Shown here: positions 11,340 to 25,100 of the stretch, one piece after another | How positions within the stretch are numbered: position 1 is the stretch's first letter | How the letters are laid out: every line of letters begins with the position of its first letter | NCBI GenBank assembly: GCA_012934845.2 | Contig: WNNJ02000930.1 | Span: forward strand, 124,001-188,000 | Source of the DNA: Pomphorhynchus laevis | Taxonomy: Eukaryota; Acanthocephala; Palaeacanthocephala; Echinorhynchida; Pomphorhynchidae | Direction: 5' to 3' | DNA: 64,000 bases | Position numbers and translations under genes: made by a program | The notes under the pieces: model-generated | Told to the model about the DNA's origin: nothing | Databases searched by the model: none | The model's input: the letters and a program-made list of their open reading frames with translations, nothing else

Positions 11340-12070
11340 ACAAAGTATATTATTTATTATTCATTCACAAAAATTTTACTCTAATGATTTTAAATTTATT
11401 TTTAATATTATTGTCTTGATCTATATATCTTATTATTTTCTGTTTGATGGTATTTTTATAGTAACCTAGTTTAAAATATGTATCTATTAAATTATTTAAA
11501 TGATTTTTAAGAAAGCCAATATCATTACATATTGTTGCAATTCTTAAAATTTCATTATTTAATGTATTATATTTTATATTATATGGTATTCATGAATGCT
11601 CATGCAAAAATATGTTTCTTGTAAATTTAAATATGTCATCTTTACCATATAAATAAAAAGTAGATTTAATGATGTTAATTTAATGTTCATATCTAGATAT
11701 ACAACTTTATCATCAATATTGGTTATGTTGAGAATAAATATTGGTTTTGTTAAGAATCACTATATTGGTTTTGTTAAGAATCATCAATATTGGTTTTGTT
11801 AAGAATAAATTTGTTCACTAATTGAATAAAAATTATTAGAAGTTAATACACATATATCATCAATGTTTCGAAACATATATTTCATATATTTATATTGTTT
11901 AGATTTAGTTTTACACAGTTATGAACAAATTCATATTCTATAAAGCTTAAAAACAAGTCAGCTATAATTGGGCTACTATTACCACCCATTGGAACACCTT
12001 TTATTTGTCAAAATATAGATGTCCCTATCTTTAAATAATTTTGATTATTTAATTTTGATTATTTATTAAT
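11340..12070 (-). mobile_element. PLE fragment: RT palm and thumb
   Basis: Minus strand encodes [19 protein letters not shown] (11956-12000, PLE motif equivalent to GxxMGxxxAPxxANL) and EYEFVHNCV, then a frame-broken catalytic region and the thumb [17 protein letters not shown]. The segment at 11712-11810 holds about four copies of a 22-27 bp unit (ATTGGTTTTGTTAAGAAT), apparently slippage within the NKTNI codons. Confidence 0.72.
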
Positions 12071-12540
12071 TTTGATTATTTCATTTTCTGCTAAAATGAA
12101 TAATTAGGTTTCATAACTGTGGAGACAGAGATGGAGAAGAAAAAGTATTCAAAAGGATATGAAAGAGGACAAAAGTGTCAAAAGTGAGTAAGTGAATGTT
12201 AAAAGTGAGTTTTATTAGTTGACATTTCATTCTTTGACATCTTTGAGAGGGATAAATAAACCGACTTTGTAATTAGTTTAAAAGTTAAGTTATCTCACTT
12301 TAGAAATGTTTACTAATATATTTTAATTATAAAGTATACATTATATTTTATTTACTAATATATTTTATATACATTTATTAAATGTAATATTTATAAATTA
12401 TATATTTATATAGATTATATATTTGTTAAATGTTACGTGGTTAAAAACTAAATATTTGAAAATTTGAAAATTTATTTAACTATTTAATTGTCAATTATAT
12501 AAAATATAAAAATTATATAACAAATATTAAATAAAACATT
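12071..12540. other. AT-rich spacer with copies of the 6.4-7.0 kb repeats
   Basis: Holds the second copies of the blocks at 6885-6990 and 6432-6530, then poly-A/T sequence. No gene seen. Confidence 0.5.
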
Positions 12541-12922
12541 ATTTGAATTGTTTTTGTCAATCGATATACAGAAACATGTTGCGAAGAAGCAAAATCTTTT
12601 ATCATATTCAAAATAACTGTCGCCAGTGTCTATTAATGATGTTCTCAAAGAATTAATTTGAGCCAGTACTGAGAAATAACGACTAACACTATATCGTGGA
12701 CCTTTGTGGTGAAATCCGTTGATTCTCGGATTATAGAGGATGGTTTGTACCTTAATACCTATATAAATTTAACAATTATTGCAAATATCTTTAAGAACAA
12801 ATTTTAAAGTTAGATTTTAAAGTTAGCTCTTATTTTCAATTCACAAATGCACATTTAATCAAATACTATTTGTCATTTAATTGCAATAAACAGGTTTTAT
12901 AACTAAATTAACAGATTCATTG

Positions 12923-12928
12923 TTTATT
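12923..12928 (-). other. poly(A) signal of complete FUT8
   Basis: AATAAA about 100 nt after the FUT8 stop codon on the minus strand. The same signal sits at the same distance in the left copy (2241-2246) and the right pseudogene copy (58568-58573). Confidence 0.65.
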
Positions 12929-13028
12929 GTTCACCAGAACGTTAATACATAAGTAGTTGCATTTTGATGATACGACAAATACATCGTTATTAAATTTCAC
13001 GTTTGCTTTATAAAATGAAGACAAGCGA

Positions 13029-13313
13029 TTACAGTGCTGTCAAAAACTGATCTACGGTTTTATAGCATGGAAACAATCCCATCTCATTCGTACGCTTGTT
13101 CGTTCCCTTACAATATCCATTCCAATTGTTGAAGTCGATACCGATTATGTCACCCTTAACAAACGAAATATCGCCGGATTGTGTGTGATCTTCGATGGCA
13201 ATGTGGTTATGAGGAAGTTGACTATTATAATGATAAATGTCGTCTAGCGATCGAAAACGCCATGATCCGTCTGGATATCTGGTTTGCATAAGTTCGTAGG
13301 CTAAGCGACACAC
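13029..13313 (-). CDS. FUT8: FUT8 exon 8: SH3 domain and stop
   Basis: 285 nt ending in TAA. It begins [15 protein letters not shown], runs through the SLDDIY motif and encodes the C-terminal SH3 domain (DIIGI through GLFPCYK). It departs from the other two copies at [11 protein letters not shown] and at DFNNW, where the family motif is AGNHW; drift in this domain is the only visible flaw in the complete gene. Confidence 0.92.
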   Translation of the reverse strand: MCRLAYELMQTRYPDGSWRFRSLDDIYHYNSQLPHNHIAIEDHTQSGDISFVKGDIIGIDFNNWNGYCKGTNKRTNEMGLFPCYKTVDQFLTAL

Positions 13314-16300
13314 CTTAAAATAAACTTTAATAATTGAAAATTCGATATTTAGTTGCTTCAATTAGCAAAATCCATAAGTCATAAGATAAGTCAATATAAT
13401 TGGGAACAACACATTATCTTATAGAAATGTTTTTTATTTCACGATTAAGTTTGCAATGTGGATAAACTATTCAGCAAAGTAAATAATTTCAATTTTCAGT
13501 GCTAGTTCTTAAAGTAATAAGCTTGTTATACATGTATCGATCCTGCTACTATTTGAACTAGGATCAATCAAAATACAAATTTATCAAAAGATTGCTGTAT
13601 CATCAGAAAAACGTACGATTTGTTAAATTTTAACTTGTTTCATGTAAGATTTTCAATATTTACAAAATTAATTTTATATTTTGACGAAAGTAATAATATC
13701 AAAATATATTTAATTTTGTGCAATTCTAATTTATTTTTTTTGTAAAAATAATATTTTTAGAAAAATAGTATAAATTATTTTTTAATTTTTATTTTAAATA
13801 ATCATGTTGGCAGCTGCGTTTTCATCAGAAATCAAATGTATTTATTAAAAAATGAAATCAAGATCATTTATTTTGAATTGATTTTCAGTAAAAATAAGCA
13901 GTTTAAACTAACTAAAAGTTTTTAACTGATTAGACGGTGTTCAAAATGAATTATCATTAAAACTTACATTTGATGAAAATGTACAAACGATAAAATCACA
14001 CTTGGATAGCAGTAAAATATCCAAAATGACGAACCCACTTGATGCTTTGCTGTAGCGGTTATTCAACGAGGCTGAAAGTGTTGAGTTTTTATTGTATAGG
14101 AATTGATAATAAGGATAACTAAACAATCAATATCAAAGGTTATGTGTTTATTTTCATTTTCCATTGTTAATTTAGTAATTAATGATTTTATTCAGGTAGT
14201 AATTTTCGAGATAAATAAATAGGCCTCGCTGATAAATCAGGGCTTTAGCAGTCATACAAAAATAGTACAAACTCTATTTTTACAATTTAATGCTTTAGAG
14301 TAAAACGACATTTTTAATTACTAATTGTTTTAAAGTAGAAGCGGGGACTATGGAAGACAACAGATTTTAGTTTTAGAATATCCTAATCGATTTCAATGTC
14401 AAAATGTTACTAGATAAAAATGATTAAAGCAGATTGATAATCGCGAATTTAACAAATTTAAACTATATGATATTCACAAATTCTTTTGATCAAGTTCAAT
14501 CAAATCTTTGTTCTTACAGTGTCAATGCATGGACTAATATCCTGTTTATGACGTAAATTAATTTAGAAGAAAGCTGTTTAATCCAATTTAATTAAATTGC
14601 ATTGTATTTTTATTAAGTTCAGCTTTTAATCGACAGATATTTGACGAATATTTGCCTTCGATAGTTTTTTACGCTCAATTAAAAAATCGTTTTTACTATA
14701 AATTTGTACCTCTAAAATTTTATTTTACAAATTTAATTTACAATAAATTATAAATTAAATTTAATAAGAAAAATGTTTTACAATAAGAAGTTATGTTGGT
14801 TTCCCTCTTTCGTAAAATACGAAAATGTTCTAATAACGCCGCTTTACCATGAACTAAAGAACTTACAAAGACAAAAATTTAATTTGACATTCAAGCAACG
14901 ATGACTGAAAGAATTCCCTAATCACAATGAATATAGATTTCTTTTAAAGACACTATAACAAATGTGTTAGCTGCTTATTTTAACGTTTATCACTTTATAA
15001 TTTGGGTGAACTAAGTCGGAATTGTATATTAATCTTTGATTGATTATCGTAATTAAACACGTTCTTCAAGTGTGCCTCAAATCATCGACTCTATGTAGTG
15101 TTCTGAATTTCGTCCTTTTAGTTTTGGATCAAAAATGAATTAAACTACACAACATAGAATTTAATCCAATGAAATACAAATCATCTATGTGTATATACAA
15201 TGAATGTTGGTTTGAAATAGGGAACGTCAATTGAAAATTTTCAACTATAATCAAATCTATCCGTAGCAAAATAATCAAACTTTATTCTACAATAAGGATT
15301 AGCGAGGAGTTCTATAATCTTTGAATAATGTATAACTCAATAACTATTTTATAATGTTGTAAACGACAAACAAGTATATAATTGTCCTTAACAATTGCGA
15401 AACGGCCATAATGATTAAAAAAAACGAAGAAGAATTTTATAATCTAGAAACACTTAATTCGAATTAAATTACTTTGAAATGCGAATTATTTCTATACTGT
15501 ATTATAATATTTTCAAAAATATAGATCATATTATAAATAATAAAAATATAAGAATGAATAAAAGCGGCATAAAAGTTACATCTTGAACAAAAAGAAATTT
15601 CTAATATAAACACAAAACAAAATATATAATTTTAATTCTTACTTGTTCTAAGATACTTATTGTAATATTAATAATAACTCAAAAGTAATTTAATAATGAT
15701 GTAAGAGAAATATACTTAATATTAAAAGTTTAAATTTATTTAATTAAATAAAGGTTTTTTACAAATTACATTGTTAAATGTAAATCGTATAAGAAAATCT
15801 TTAAATGTATTCCTGAACAAGAATCAATTTTAATCTTTATTGTAACAAACGGCGTATAATTTAAAAATAGGATAATGGATAAATAACATGCGAAAATATT
15901 GAAATGTAAATATACCGATCGCTAGCACCGTCCAATAGATTAGGATCATCAGTTGCAACAAACACTCTACGTTTCAGCTTTTGTTTCTGACGAAACTCCT
16001 CAATTTTAAAAAATTCTTCAACGTGTGCCATATACTTTTCTAAGTGATAAAATCTAGCTTCGGTTCCTATTTTATCAGTTCTTCGTACATGAATGCTAAA
16101 TAACAATCATTTCTTGTTTATTTTATTGTGAAAATGTATTAATTAAATTGTATTATGTTATAACTAATTTCAATTCTTTAAATGGACAAAGTACTTGAAA
16201 TAATTTATCAAAGAAATTTAAAACATTTTAAATTAATGAAAATAAAATATTATTTAATCAATTAATAGTGAATAGTGAATACAAACGAATACAATTTAAG

Positions 16301-19300
16301 TGGTGAATACAAACGAATTTGCAATGAATACAATCGCTTAAAATTGCAGAAGAGATATGTGTACGAGAATGATATTGCTGTCTCTAAAACGCACATCCGA
16401 ACGATTTTGGAGTTACGTTAGTCGATCAAAGGTATCGAAATATAGTGCTCGACGCATTCGTATCGGAAATAAATTTATAGACGACCCAATGAAAGTTGGT
16501 GAAGTGTTTGCTGATGTGTTTGCGCTAACTTCAAGTGAAGGTATTGCTTCTAGAGTCGATAGTTGTGATGGATCATCCATCTGTCAGAGTCCATCTATAG
16601 TATTGTCGACGGAGGAAGTTGAAATAGAGTTGTCAAAGTTATCTAAATCAGTGGCAGCTGGCCCTGACAACATCCCAGCTTACGTCCTGAATCTCTTAGA
16701 ATGCATACTGTTGTATCCGCTATCAAATTTATTTGACGTTTCTTTAGTTCGTCAATTATTCCAAACAATTGAAAATCATCGATCGATGTAACACTTCCCA
16801 AAACAAAGAACGTTTGCGATATAGATGGATTTAGACCTATAAGTTTAACATCCACTGTAAGCAAGGTACTTGAGAGAATTGTCCACAGAAGGTTAGTTAG
16901 CATATTAAACTCAAGAAACCACTTGAGTGACTCGCAGCATGGTTTTCGAAATGGACGCTCATGCCTAACGAATACTTTATGTACTTGTGAACAATGGGCT
17001 GACGCATATGCAGGTGATGACGTTGTGAATGTCGTCTATTTGGATTTCTCCAATGCATTTGACCACGCTCCACAAACTGAGTTGATAAAAATTCTAGAGT
17101 CAATTAAAGTAAATTATTACCTAACCCGCTGGATCAAGCACTTCCTGGATGGTCGCAATTTTGTGTAAGAGTAGGAAATGTTTTGTCATCTCAACGCAGT
17201 GTTGTACATGGAGTACCACAAGGAACAGTTCTCGGACCACTATTATTTTGCATTTTTATTTAATGAGCTGTTGAAATTACTAAAAGTACCGCACTTAGCA
17301 TATGCGAACGATTTGAAGGTGTGGAATATCATTTCTACCGAACAAGACTACTTGGTATTGCAGCGAGACTTGGATTTAGTATATAAATGGAGTCTTAGCA
17401 CAGGAGTATCCCTTAACTAAAGAAATTGCAAGAATATGAGATTGGGTCGTGGATGCAAAAAATGCTGTTACTACGTAATAGGTGCAAATGAACTCGATGT
17501 AGTCACATTTCACCGCGATCTTAGGATTCTGATTGATTAATCCTTAAAGACACGAGGTCATTATGATGTTCAGCTATGCAAGGCTAGAAAAATGATACAC
17601 ACTATCAAAAATCGCTTTCTAAGGATAACTTCATCTTCGCTCAAGGTGTTGTTTAATTCTTTATTGCGACCTATACTTGAGTATTGCTCACCGTCATGTT
17701 TTCCATGTACCCGAACTGAATCGAATGCCGTCAATGTGGTTCTTCGTCGAATCACGCGTCTATGTCCAGACTGTAAAAAATTATCATATCCTAGTCGACT
17801 CAAAGTGATCGGAATGCTCAATATGATAATAAGGCTACTGTTTCTAGACTTGGTTACAACGTGGAAATTACTTCACAAATGTGATGGATACTCTTCAAGT
17901 TTGGTAACATGTCGTATTGATCGATCAAGCAGACATCACTCGATAACTATTTTCAAGAAGCATACAGGGAAACTACCGCCGATCACACGATTGTCAAGGC
18001 ATGTGGTTAACTTGTGGAATAACCTTCCTGAGAATATTGTTGCTTCAAATATGTAGTCTCTTTTATTATCTTTTTTTGTTGTGAGCGGACAGAACAGCCA
18101 TAACGACTTTGTCTTGTGTAATAATTAAAAGGTAAATATTACTAATAAACGAATTAATTGTAAACAATTAATTAAAAAATTTTAATTTAATGCAAATAAA
18201 ATAACAAATTAATCATTAATTTAAGTTAATTATCAATTATTTGAAAAAATATATTTATAATTAATGATTAATTTAATAAATTAAAGTATTACTAATTATT
18301 AATTGGTTTTATTACTAATAAACAAATTAATTGCTAATTGTTAATTTTATAATTTGTAAATTATTTAAATGTTAAAGAATTTGTAATCAATTTAAATGAC
18401 GAAAGATTACATAATTAAAAAAATCTTAATAACATGACATTATAATTAATTCATAATTATCTTTAATTATCTTTAGATGTTTTTTAAGTAGGAATATCAA
18501 CGTAATAGCTTTGATAAAAGCTGAAAATATTCACTAAATAAATTTAATACATTTAATAATTAACTGAAATTCATACTTAAATTCGCATTCACATTTAAAT
18601 TGATCTAAAAATATGTGAATTATATATATTGTGAAATTAAAATATTGTTTAATGAAATTGCATTGTACTATAACTAATCTAAGCCTTTTAAATGGACAAA
18701 GTATATGAAATAATTTATCAAAGAAATTGTATAAATTTCAAATTAATGAAAATTAATTATTAATTAATCATTAATTGAAATTAATTATTAAGTATTTGGA
18801 AATAATATATTAATAATTAATAATTAATTTAATTATAAGTAAATAGTATTAATAAACGAAAAATTTGCAATCATTTAAAGAGCATGGTATAGAATTTGCA
18901 ATCATTTTAAAATATGAAACGTTACATAATAAAAAAAATACTTTTAAAGTAAGGCATTATCTTTAATTCAATAAATAATATCTTAGATGTTTTTTAAGGA
19001 GGAATGTTAACGTACTGGCGTGGATAAAAACAGGAATCATTTACTAAATCAATTTCATACATCTAATAATTAACTAAAATTTGTACGTAAATAAAATATG
19101 TATTTAATAAATTAAAATATGTGAATTTAATATAATGATCTATTCATATTAACATTTAGTCAATTCCTTGTCTCTACGATAACAGTTCTCATCGTGAATT
19201 TGATAAAATAAAGATATTTTAAACGTCTTTTGCTTAGTTTCTTAAGTTTAATAAGATCAATTACTTTCACAACTCGACTACAATAGTAAATTCACAGCTA

Positions 19301-22084
19301 AAGAAGTAATTTTATTTAGTGATCATATCAGATGGCGCACAAAATAACGCATGAACGTTTTTAGAAACGTGTGTAAAATCATTATTTTATACTTAAAATG
19401 CTTTTTATGAAATCGATATTTTTATAAATATTTACATCATCAAATGTTATAAAAAGCCCTTCGTAATGACGAATCTAGTAAAAAGTAAATAGAACTTATT
19501 TATCGATAAATCGATAAACTCGTCGTTAGTCGATTCCCAAGCGAAAACTTTTAATATTATTTTTGACAATATAATTTCAATTTTAAAACTTAAATATTTT
19601 AAGTGATTAAACATTTACCCAACAACTGGAGAACTGAAATTGAATCTGTTTTGAGTGTCGTCCACAATTTGTTGAAATTCTGGCTGTATGGACAACACCG
19701 ATCGAATAAGATGTCCGGCGTATAGTGTAAAAGGATTTCCATGCAAGGACAAAATCATTGTTGATTTCGACAAATGATTTGGTATCGCAAGAGGGATAAA
19801 ATCTGGACGTGGACTAAGATCTTTAAAAAGACCGAGTTCAATAGCTGGATTACTGAGGTTGCCTAACAGTAATAAGTGATTTTCTCGTTAATACTTTTAC
19901 TAAATAAAATCAACTTACCTGACCAAGGTCGAAAGGGTATTGATTTTTTAATACTCTCAGTTGCAGGCTTTGGAAGATCCTTGAATATTTGTGAGAATGC
20001 CTCTTTATTTCCATATGACCATTTATTAGTATCAAGAATTAGTCTACGTTGTGTGTTATAAGCAAACGTTGCACAATACAATACATGATGCATCTGGCAT
20101 CCAAATCCGCATGTTATATTTATTTTACATCCTACGACATTATTGCTTGTGGTCGTTTGGTATTCAATAAATCGGCTTGTAATAAGACTTTTGATTTTTG
20201 CAGCTTCTTTCTCACGATACAGATCATAGCCATCTACATTCTGTAAATTTCGAAATAGTGCAACGATATGCCTACAGAAACAAAACAAATTAGTTATATT
20301 AAAAATTACGTATGGTCTAATGGCGTATGAAATTTTACAAAATAAATCTGTTATAAATCGTGGAATGTATTAACAACTGAAGTTTTTAGGTGTTTTTACA
20401 CTGTAATTATTGTTAGAATACTATAATAATATAGATTTTCTCAATAAATATGACAATCGTTAGATAAGTAAACTAAAAGCTAAACAATGCAAAAAGTCTA
20501 TCTTCTTCAACTTCATTTTAGATCAGTCACCAGTCTTTATTTCATTGTACCCCCGGCCGCACAAGCGCGCTGCCCTCCGACTGAATCATTCAGTGCCTCT
20601 CTCACCCCTCAACGAGTCCATTTGAAGCGAATTATGAACGGTAATTTCAATTTAGGAGCTTGAGAAACTTTATTATTTGCTCTGGGAGACGTTCTCTTGA
20701 AAAGAAGACTAATCAAGGGATAGTCCAAGTACTTCAAAGGCGTACTTGTGTTTTCTCATTCAATGGCATATAATTGTTCCGTTAAAGAGCCAACCTAGCT
20801 CTCTTTAGGTACGTTTAAGTCTATCAATGTCAGCTTTCGCCGACTCTTTCACCGTAATAGTGAGCCACATAATATTTTACTATACTTGTGAAGATATGGA
20901 GTTGCCGAGACTGTCAAATGGATGAGAGAGCATAGAGTGCTAGTCACTTAAGTTTCTTCTTCGTAGCAAGGGTGCCATGAAAGACAACTACCTGCGATTT
21001 GGTCTAGTTCAAAATGCGATTTGATGGGGTTAGCTGCTTATTTAATCTTAAAAATAAAAGACTGATGTCTGAGACTACATATTTGCATCTGCGTTCAGAA
21101 AACAAGGCTGTGGTATCATCAGTATATACCACGAGATGTTGATCGTTTTAATGATTTTAAAAGTTGAATAAAAGCAGCAAGATATAAAACAGAACTGGGG
21201 AGCCTTGATGCACACCTGTAATAGGGTAGAACTGGAGTGCATCAAGGTCGTCTATATAGAAGAGTCGCTTAGTGTACAGCAGTATCTCCACCTTGTTAAC
21301 AATTATCGCAGGCAACCCAAGGAACATGAGAGAGGAAATAACGAAGGGAATGAAGATGCGGTCAAATGTAGCTGAAAAGTCAAGAAATACAGCCACAGAA
21401 AGATGATGACATATCCTGACAAAACTAATGTACTTCACCAATTGTTGAATGGACCGAGCGACCTTTGAATAACCCATGAACACACGGTGGGATTAAATTA
21501 AGCCTTCTTAAATAGCCGCGGATTCTACGCGCAAGCGTTTATAGTAAATGGGATTAGTTAATTTAGAATCGAAATGTGCCGCAGGTTTTTGGGACATGAA
21601 ACCGATTTTCTCTTAGGTAAAAGTATTCTACGGCTGATGTTGATGTCTGCTACATTGAAAGATAAAGCTAAAAGCATTGTGATGGCCAATTATCTTTTCT
21701 GATCGGCTGTCAAAAGCTGACAAACACGAGAAGAGAGTGAGGCACGGATTTAAAGGTGCCCGGAAGTGGTCCCTATGATTTAAGGTATCTGTAACAAATT
21801 GATCCCTACTCCTAAAGTCACTCCAAGACGGGATTGATAAGGGAGAAATCGTGACATCATATATATTTGTAGGGCTAGTGACTGATCCAACACTCTATCA
21901 AGCCCTACGCTACCAATCCAACCCGAGGCCTTCTCCCGCCAGCAGGCAAACATCTCTCTCTTGAAAATCTTCCAGAAGGAATCTTGAGAGGGACTAAGAC
22001 GAGCAATGCTCGCCCTGTCCCTACTAAGCTGAAGCTTATATCTAGAACTCCAGTATTCATTCGAGAATATAAGTATTCATTCGA

Positions 22085-22127
<43 letters not shown>

Positions 22128-25100
22128 TATACCTGTCTGAGGGAAGCAGAGAGATTGGGAAGGTGGTATTTTTGCAAGGACCTTGAGTTTTGTTGTAGTT
22201 GGACTGTAAATGCGACCTTTATAGGTAGTTGAAAGTATACCGGTAGCTTACGAAGAAAGGTAGGAATTAAATTCGGTCAAGCAATCATTCTTAATCCTAG
22301 GTAGGAGTTGGATAGATGCCTGAATAAGGGTCAGTCTAATAGGATCAAAGTGGATCCTGCTTATAAGCAACGTATCTTCCTCTAGGCGCCAACGTATTAG
22401 GTCATGAGATGTGGTCAGCTGTTGTCGCCACTGCTCGGTGCAGAAGGGTTTTAACAACCACATTCTATGTAGCGGTAGAATATCGATGGGAGAATTTGTT
22501 GTAGAGCAATGAAAGGTGAAGGATTGTGGTTTATGTAAAAGTTAGCCGTTCCTTGCTATGCTGAGTGCTGCATTAATCCAACAACCAGTTATGTAGTTGA
22601 AGTCACCAAGTAATATGTTGTAGCCGCTACCTTTGTTAAGTTTTAGACTATTGTAATATTTTTCACTTATTAAAACTTATTAAATTGAAACTATTAGTTT
22701 AAAATACGCGTAACTATTCAATATATCTATTGTATTTATATTACAGTCATGTATTACACAGCCCGGCGCAACTTTAGACTATAAATCTTCACATAATGCT
22801 ATAGTTTACTATTACATCTAAATAAAATAACTTTTCTTTATCTAAATATAGATGTTCAATAGTGAAAATACAAAAGCTTATTTATATTTAAACTAGCAGC
22901 ATGATCAAAATAATATTATATTGCTTTTGGGAATTTTTTACAAAAATAATGTTAGAAATTTTTATTTTTGCAATTCAAAACCTATTAATAAAAGGATTTT
23001 GCAATAAATGCATTCTGTATCTAAAGGACATTAGTGTAATAATATTTAAATACACTTTGTATCAGAAAGTACATTTTTGCAAAATATTTAATTTAATAAT
23101 CTTTATTAAAATATATATTCACAAATAGTATTTTATAGTAACCAAGTTTAAAATATGCATCTATTTAAATTATTTTGAAGAAAACCAATATCGTTACAAA
23201 TTGTTGCAATTCTTAAAATTTCATTATTTAATGTTATAAATTTAATATTATATAGTATGCATGAATGCTTATGCAAAAATATGTTTCTTGCATATTTTAA
23301 TTTCATCTTTACGATATATTCTAATATAGTTTTAATTGATGTTAATTTAATGTTCATATCTAGATATATACCTTCTTTATCATTAATATTGGTTTTATTA
23401 AAAATAAGGCTACCTGGATAAATTTGTTCGCTTATTAAATAAAAATAATAGCGTTAACTACACATATATCATCATTGTATCGAAACATATATTTCATATA
23501 TTTATATAATTTAGATATATTGTTTACACAGTTATGAACAAATTCATATTCTATAAAGCTTAAAAATAAGTCAGCCATAATTGGGATTATATTACTTTCA
23601 ATTAAAACACATTTTATTTGTTGATTGCCGTATGCTAGTCCTTTTCTGCATCCAGTAGTGGGATGGAACTGGCACTGATGAGTCATAGTGATGACAAAAC
23701 GGCATTCGTCATTCTTTCGCGTCGGGCTTATATGACTACTAAAAATTCACGCGGAATGGTATCATTGTTTGACAAAATATATGGATTCTAATAATTCAAT
23801 GTTATCCATATATTGTTACTTACTTAATGGTTTTATATTTGTTAGATATGCGTTCTAGTTATTGTGGCATATATATGTATATCTTTTCCGAATATAAGAT
23901 TAATTAATTTCACTAACGCTTCTTATATATTTATATATATTATATATTTCGAAATATTATGTTAACTAACTTTTCTAACGATTCTTTAATATCTGTTAAA
24001 TATTTATAAAGCGTACTAATGGTATCCTCGTTTAAAATTTGTATTTATTAAAATGCTAATTAGACATTATTTTTACATTATTTCCGCATTCTATAGATTT
24101 TGACAGATCGACTACTACGAAAGATAGAGAGGCCGGATCTGACATTTATTGCAATGGGCTATATGGGAATATCTGGGGGCGGTTTGTAGCAAACAGTGTG
24201 ATTAAGCGGAATGCCACTAGACAGGCAGAAAAAGACGTAGATAGGTATGATGACTGTATAAGAAGAATAAGAACAAGCATTTCGATATCTATTGCAAAAT
24301 CAGTGTCTATGACGCTAAGGAGGAGAAATTACAAAAGTATCAATCACAACTAAGTAATAAGGATTATAACGAAGATATAGGGACAAAGATATTATATTCT
24401 GACATTTATAAGACCCATTTGAGGGTGACTACTAATTTGTTAATAGTATTTTGAATTAAAAATATATATTTATACCAAAAAAATTATTATTATTTGACGT
24501 TAAAAAAGTCTTTGTTATTAAAACTCTTACAACACAATGCGATTCGTGATCTCCTGCGAAACTTGTTATCAGGTGCAAGTCAAAATATTGAAACCGGGCC
24601 TCAAACACTTTTGACCTTTAAAAATTTTGGTTTCTAATAAACATACCCAAATTACAAGATTTAATATACATGCAATGGGTGTTTGATACATTGAATATCA
24701 ACTTTCAATATGCCAAAGGGAAAGCCAGCCATTTACATGAAGTGATGTTCGTGCAACGGACCCAGCGCAAAGTGTAAGAGATGCAAATGCGCACGAAATC
24801 ACAAGATATGCATAAACTGTGCTGCTCTCAAATGCGAAAATCGTACTTTGAGTGATCTCATTTTTGAGAACCCTTACTCGGAAAATAACAACATTTCGCC
24901 GCCAACAATTCCAACCACAATTAAATCACATTGCACAATTCCGACAATTAATGAGGATGTAATCAAATGGATCCCGAACCTATGCCGTCTACAAAAGTGC
25001 AATGCATCTCGAGGTTTTATAAATGAGCTAGTAAGAATATATACAGATTGTTGCGCCGGATCTGATACAATAATAACAGCGATTGTCTTGGAACATTTGA

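Larger units (their letters stand above)
12541..14170 (-). repeat. Inverted repeat, right arm (FUT8 3' end)
   Basis: Partner of the arm at 1-2694, holding exons 7 and 8 of the complete FUT8 gene. The 9.8 kb between the arms is retroelement debris and AT-rich DNA. Confidence 0.8.

Noticed and set aside
11284-11469. Plus-strand 61-codon ORF
   Set aside because: Antisense to the PLE thumb region on the minus strand; hydrophobic residues result from AT bias.
21905-22232. Opposed ORFs rich in Tyr-Ile around 22.1 kb
   Set aside because: Both are created by the (TA)n microsatellite inside the J element.
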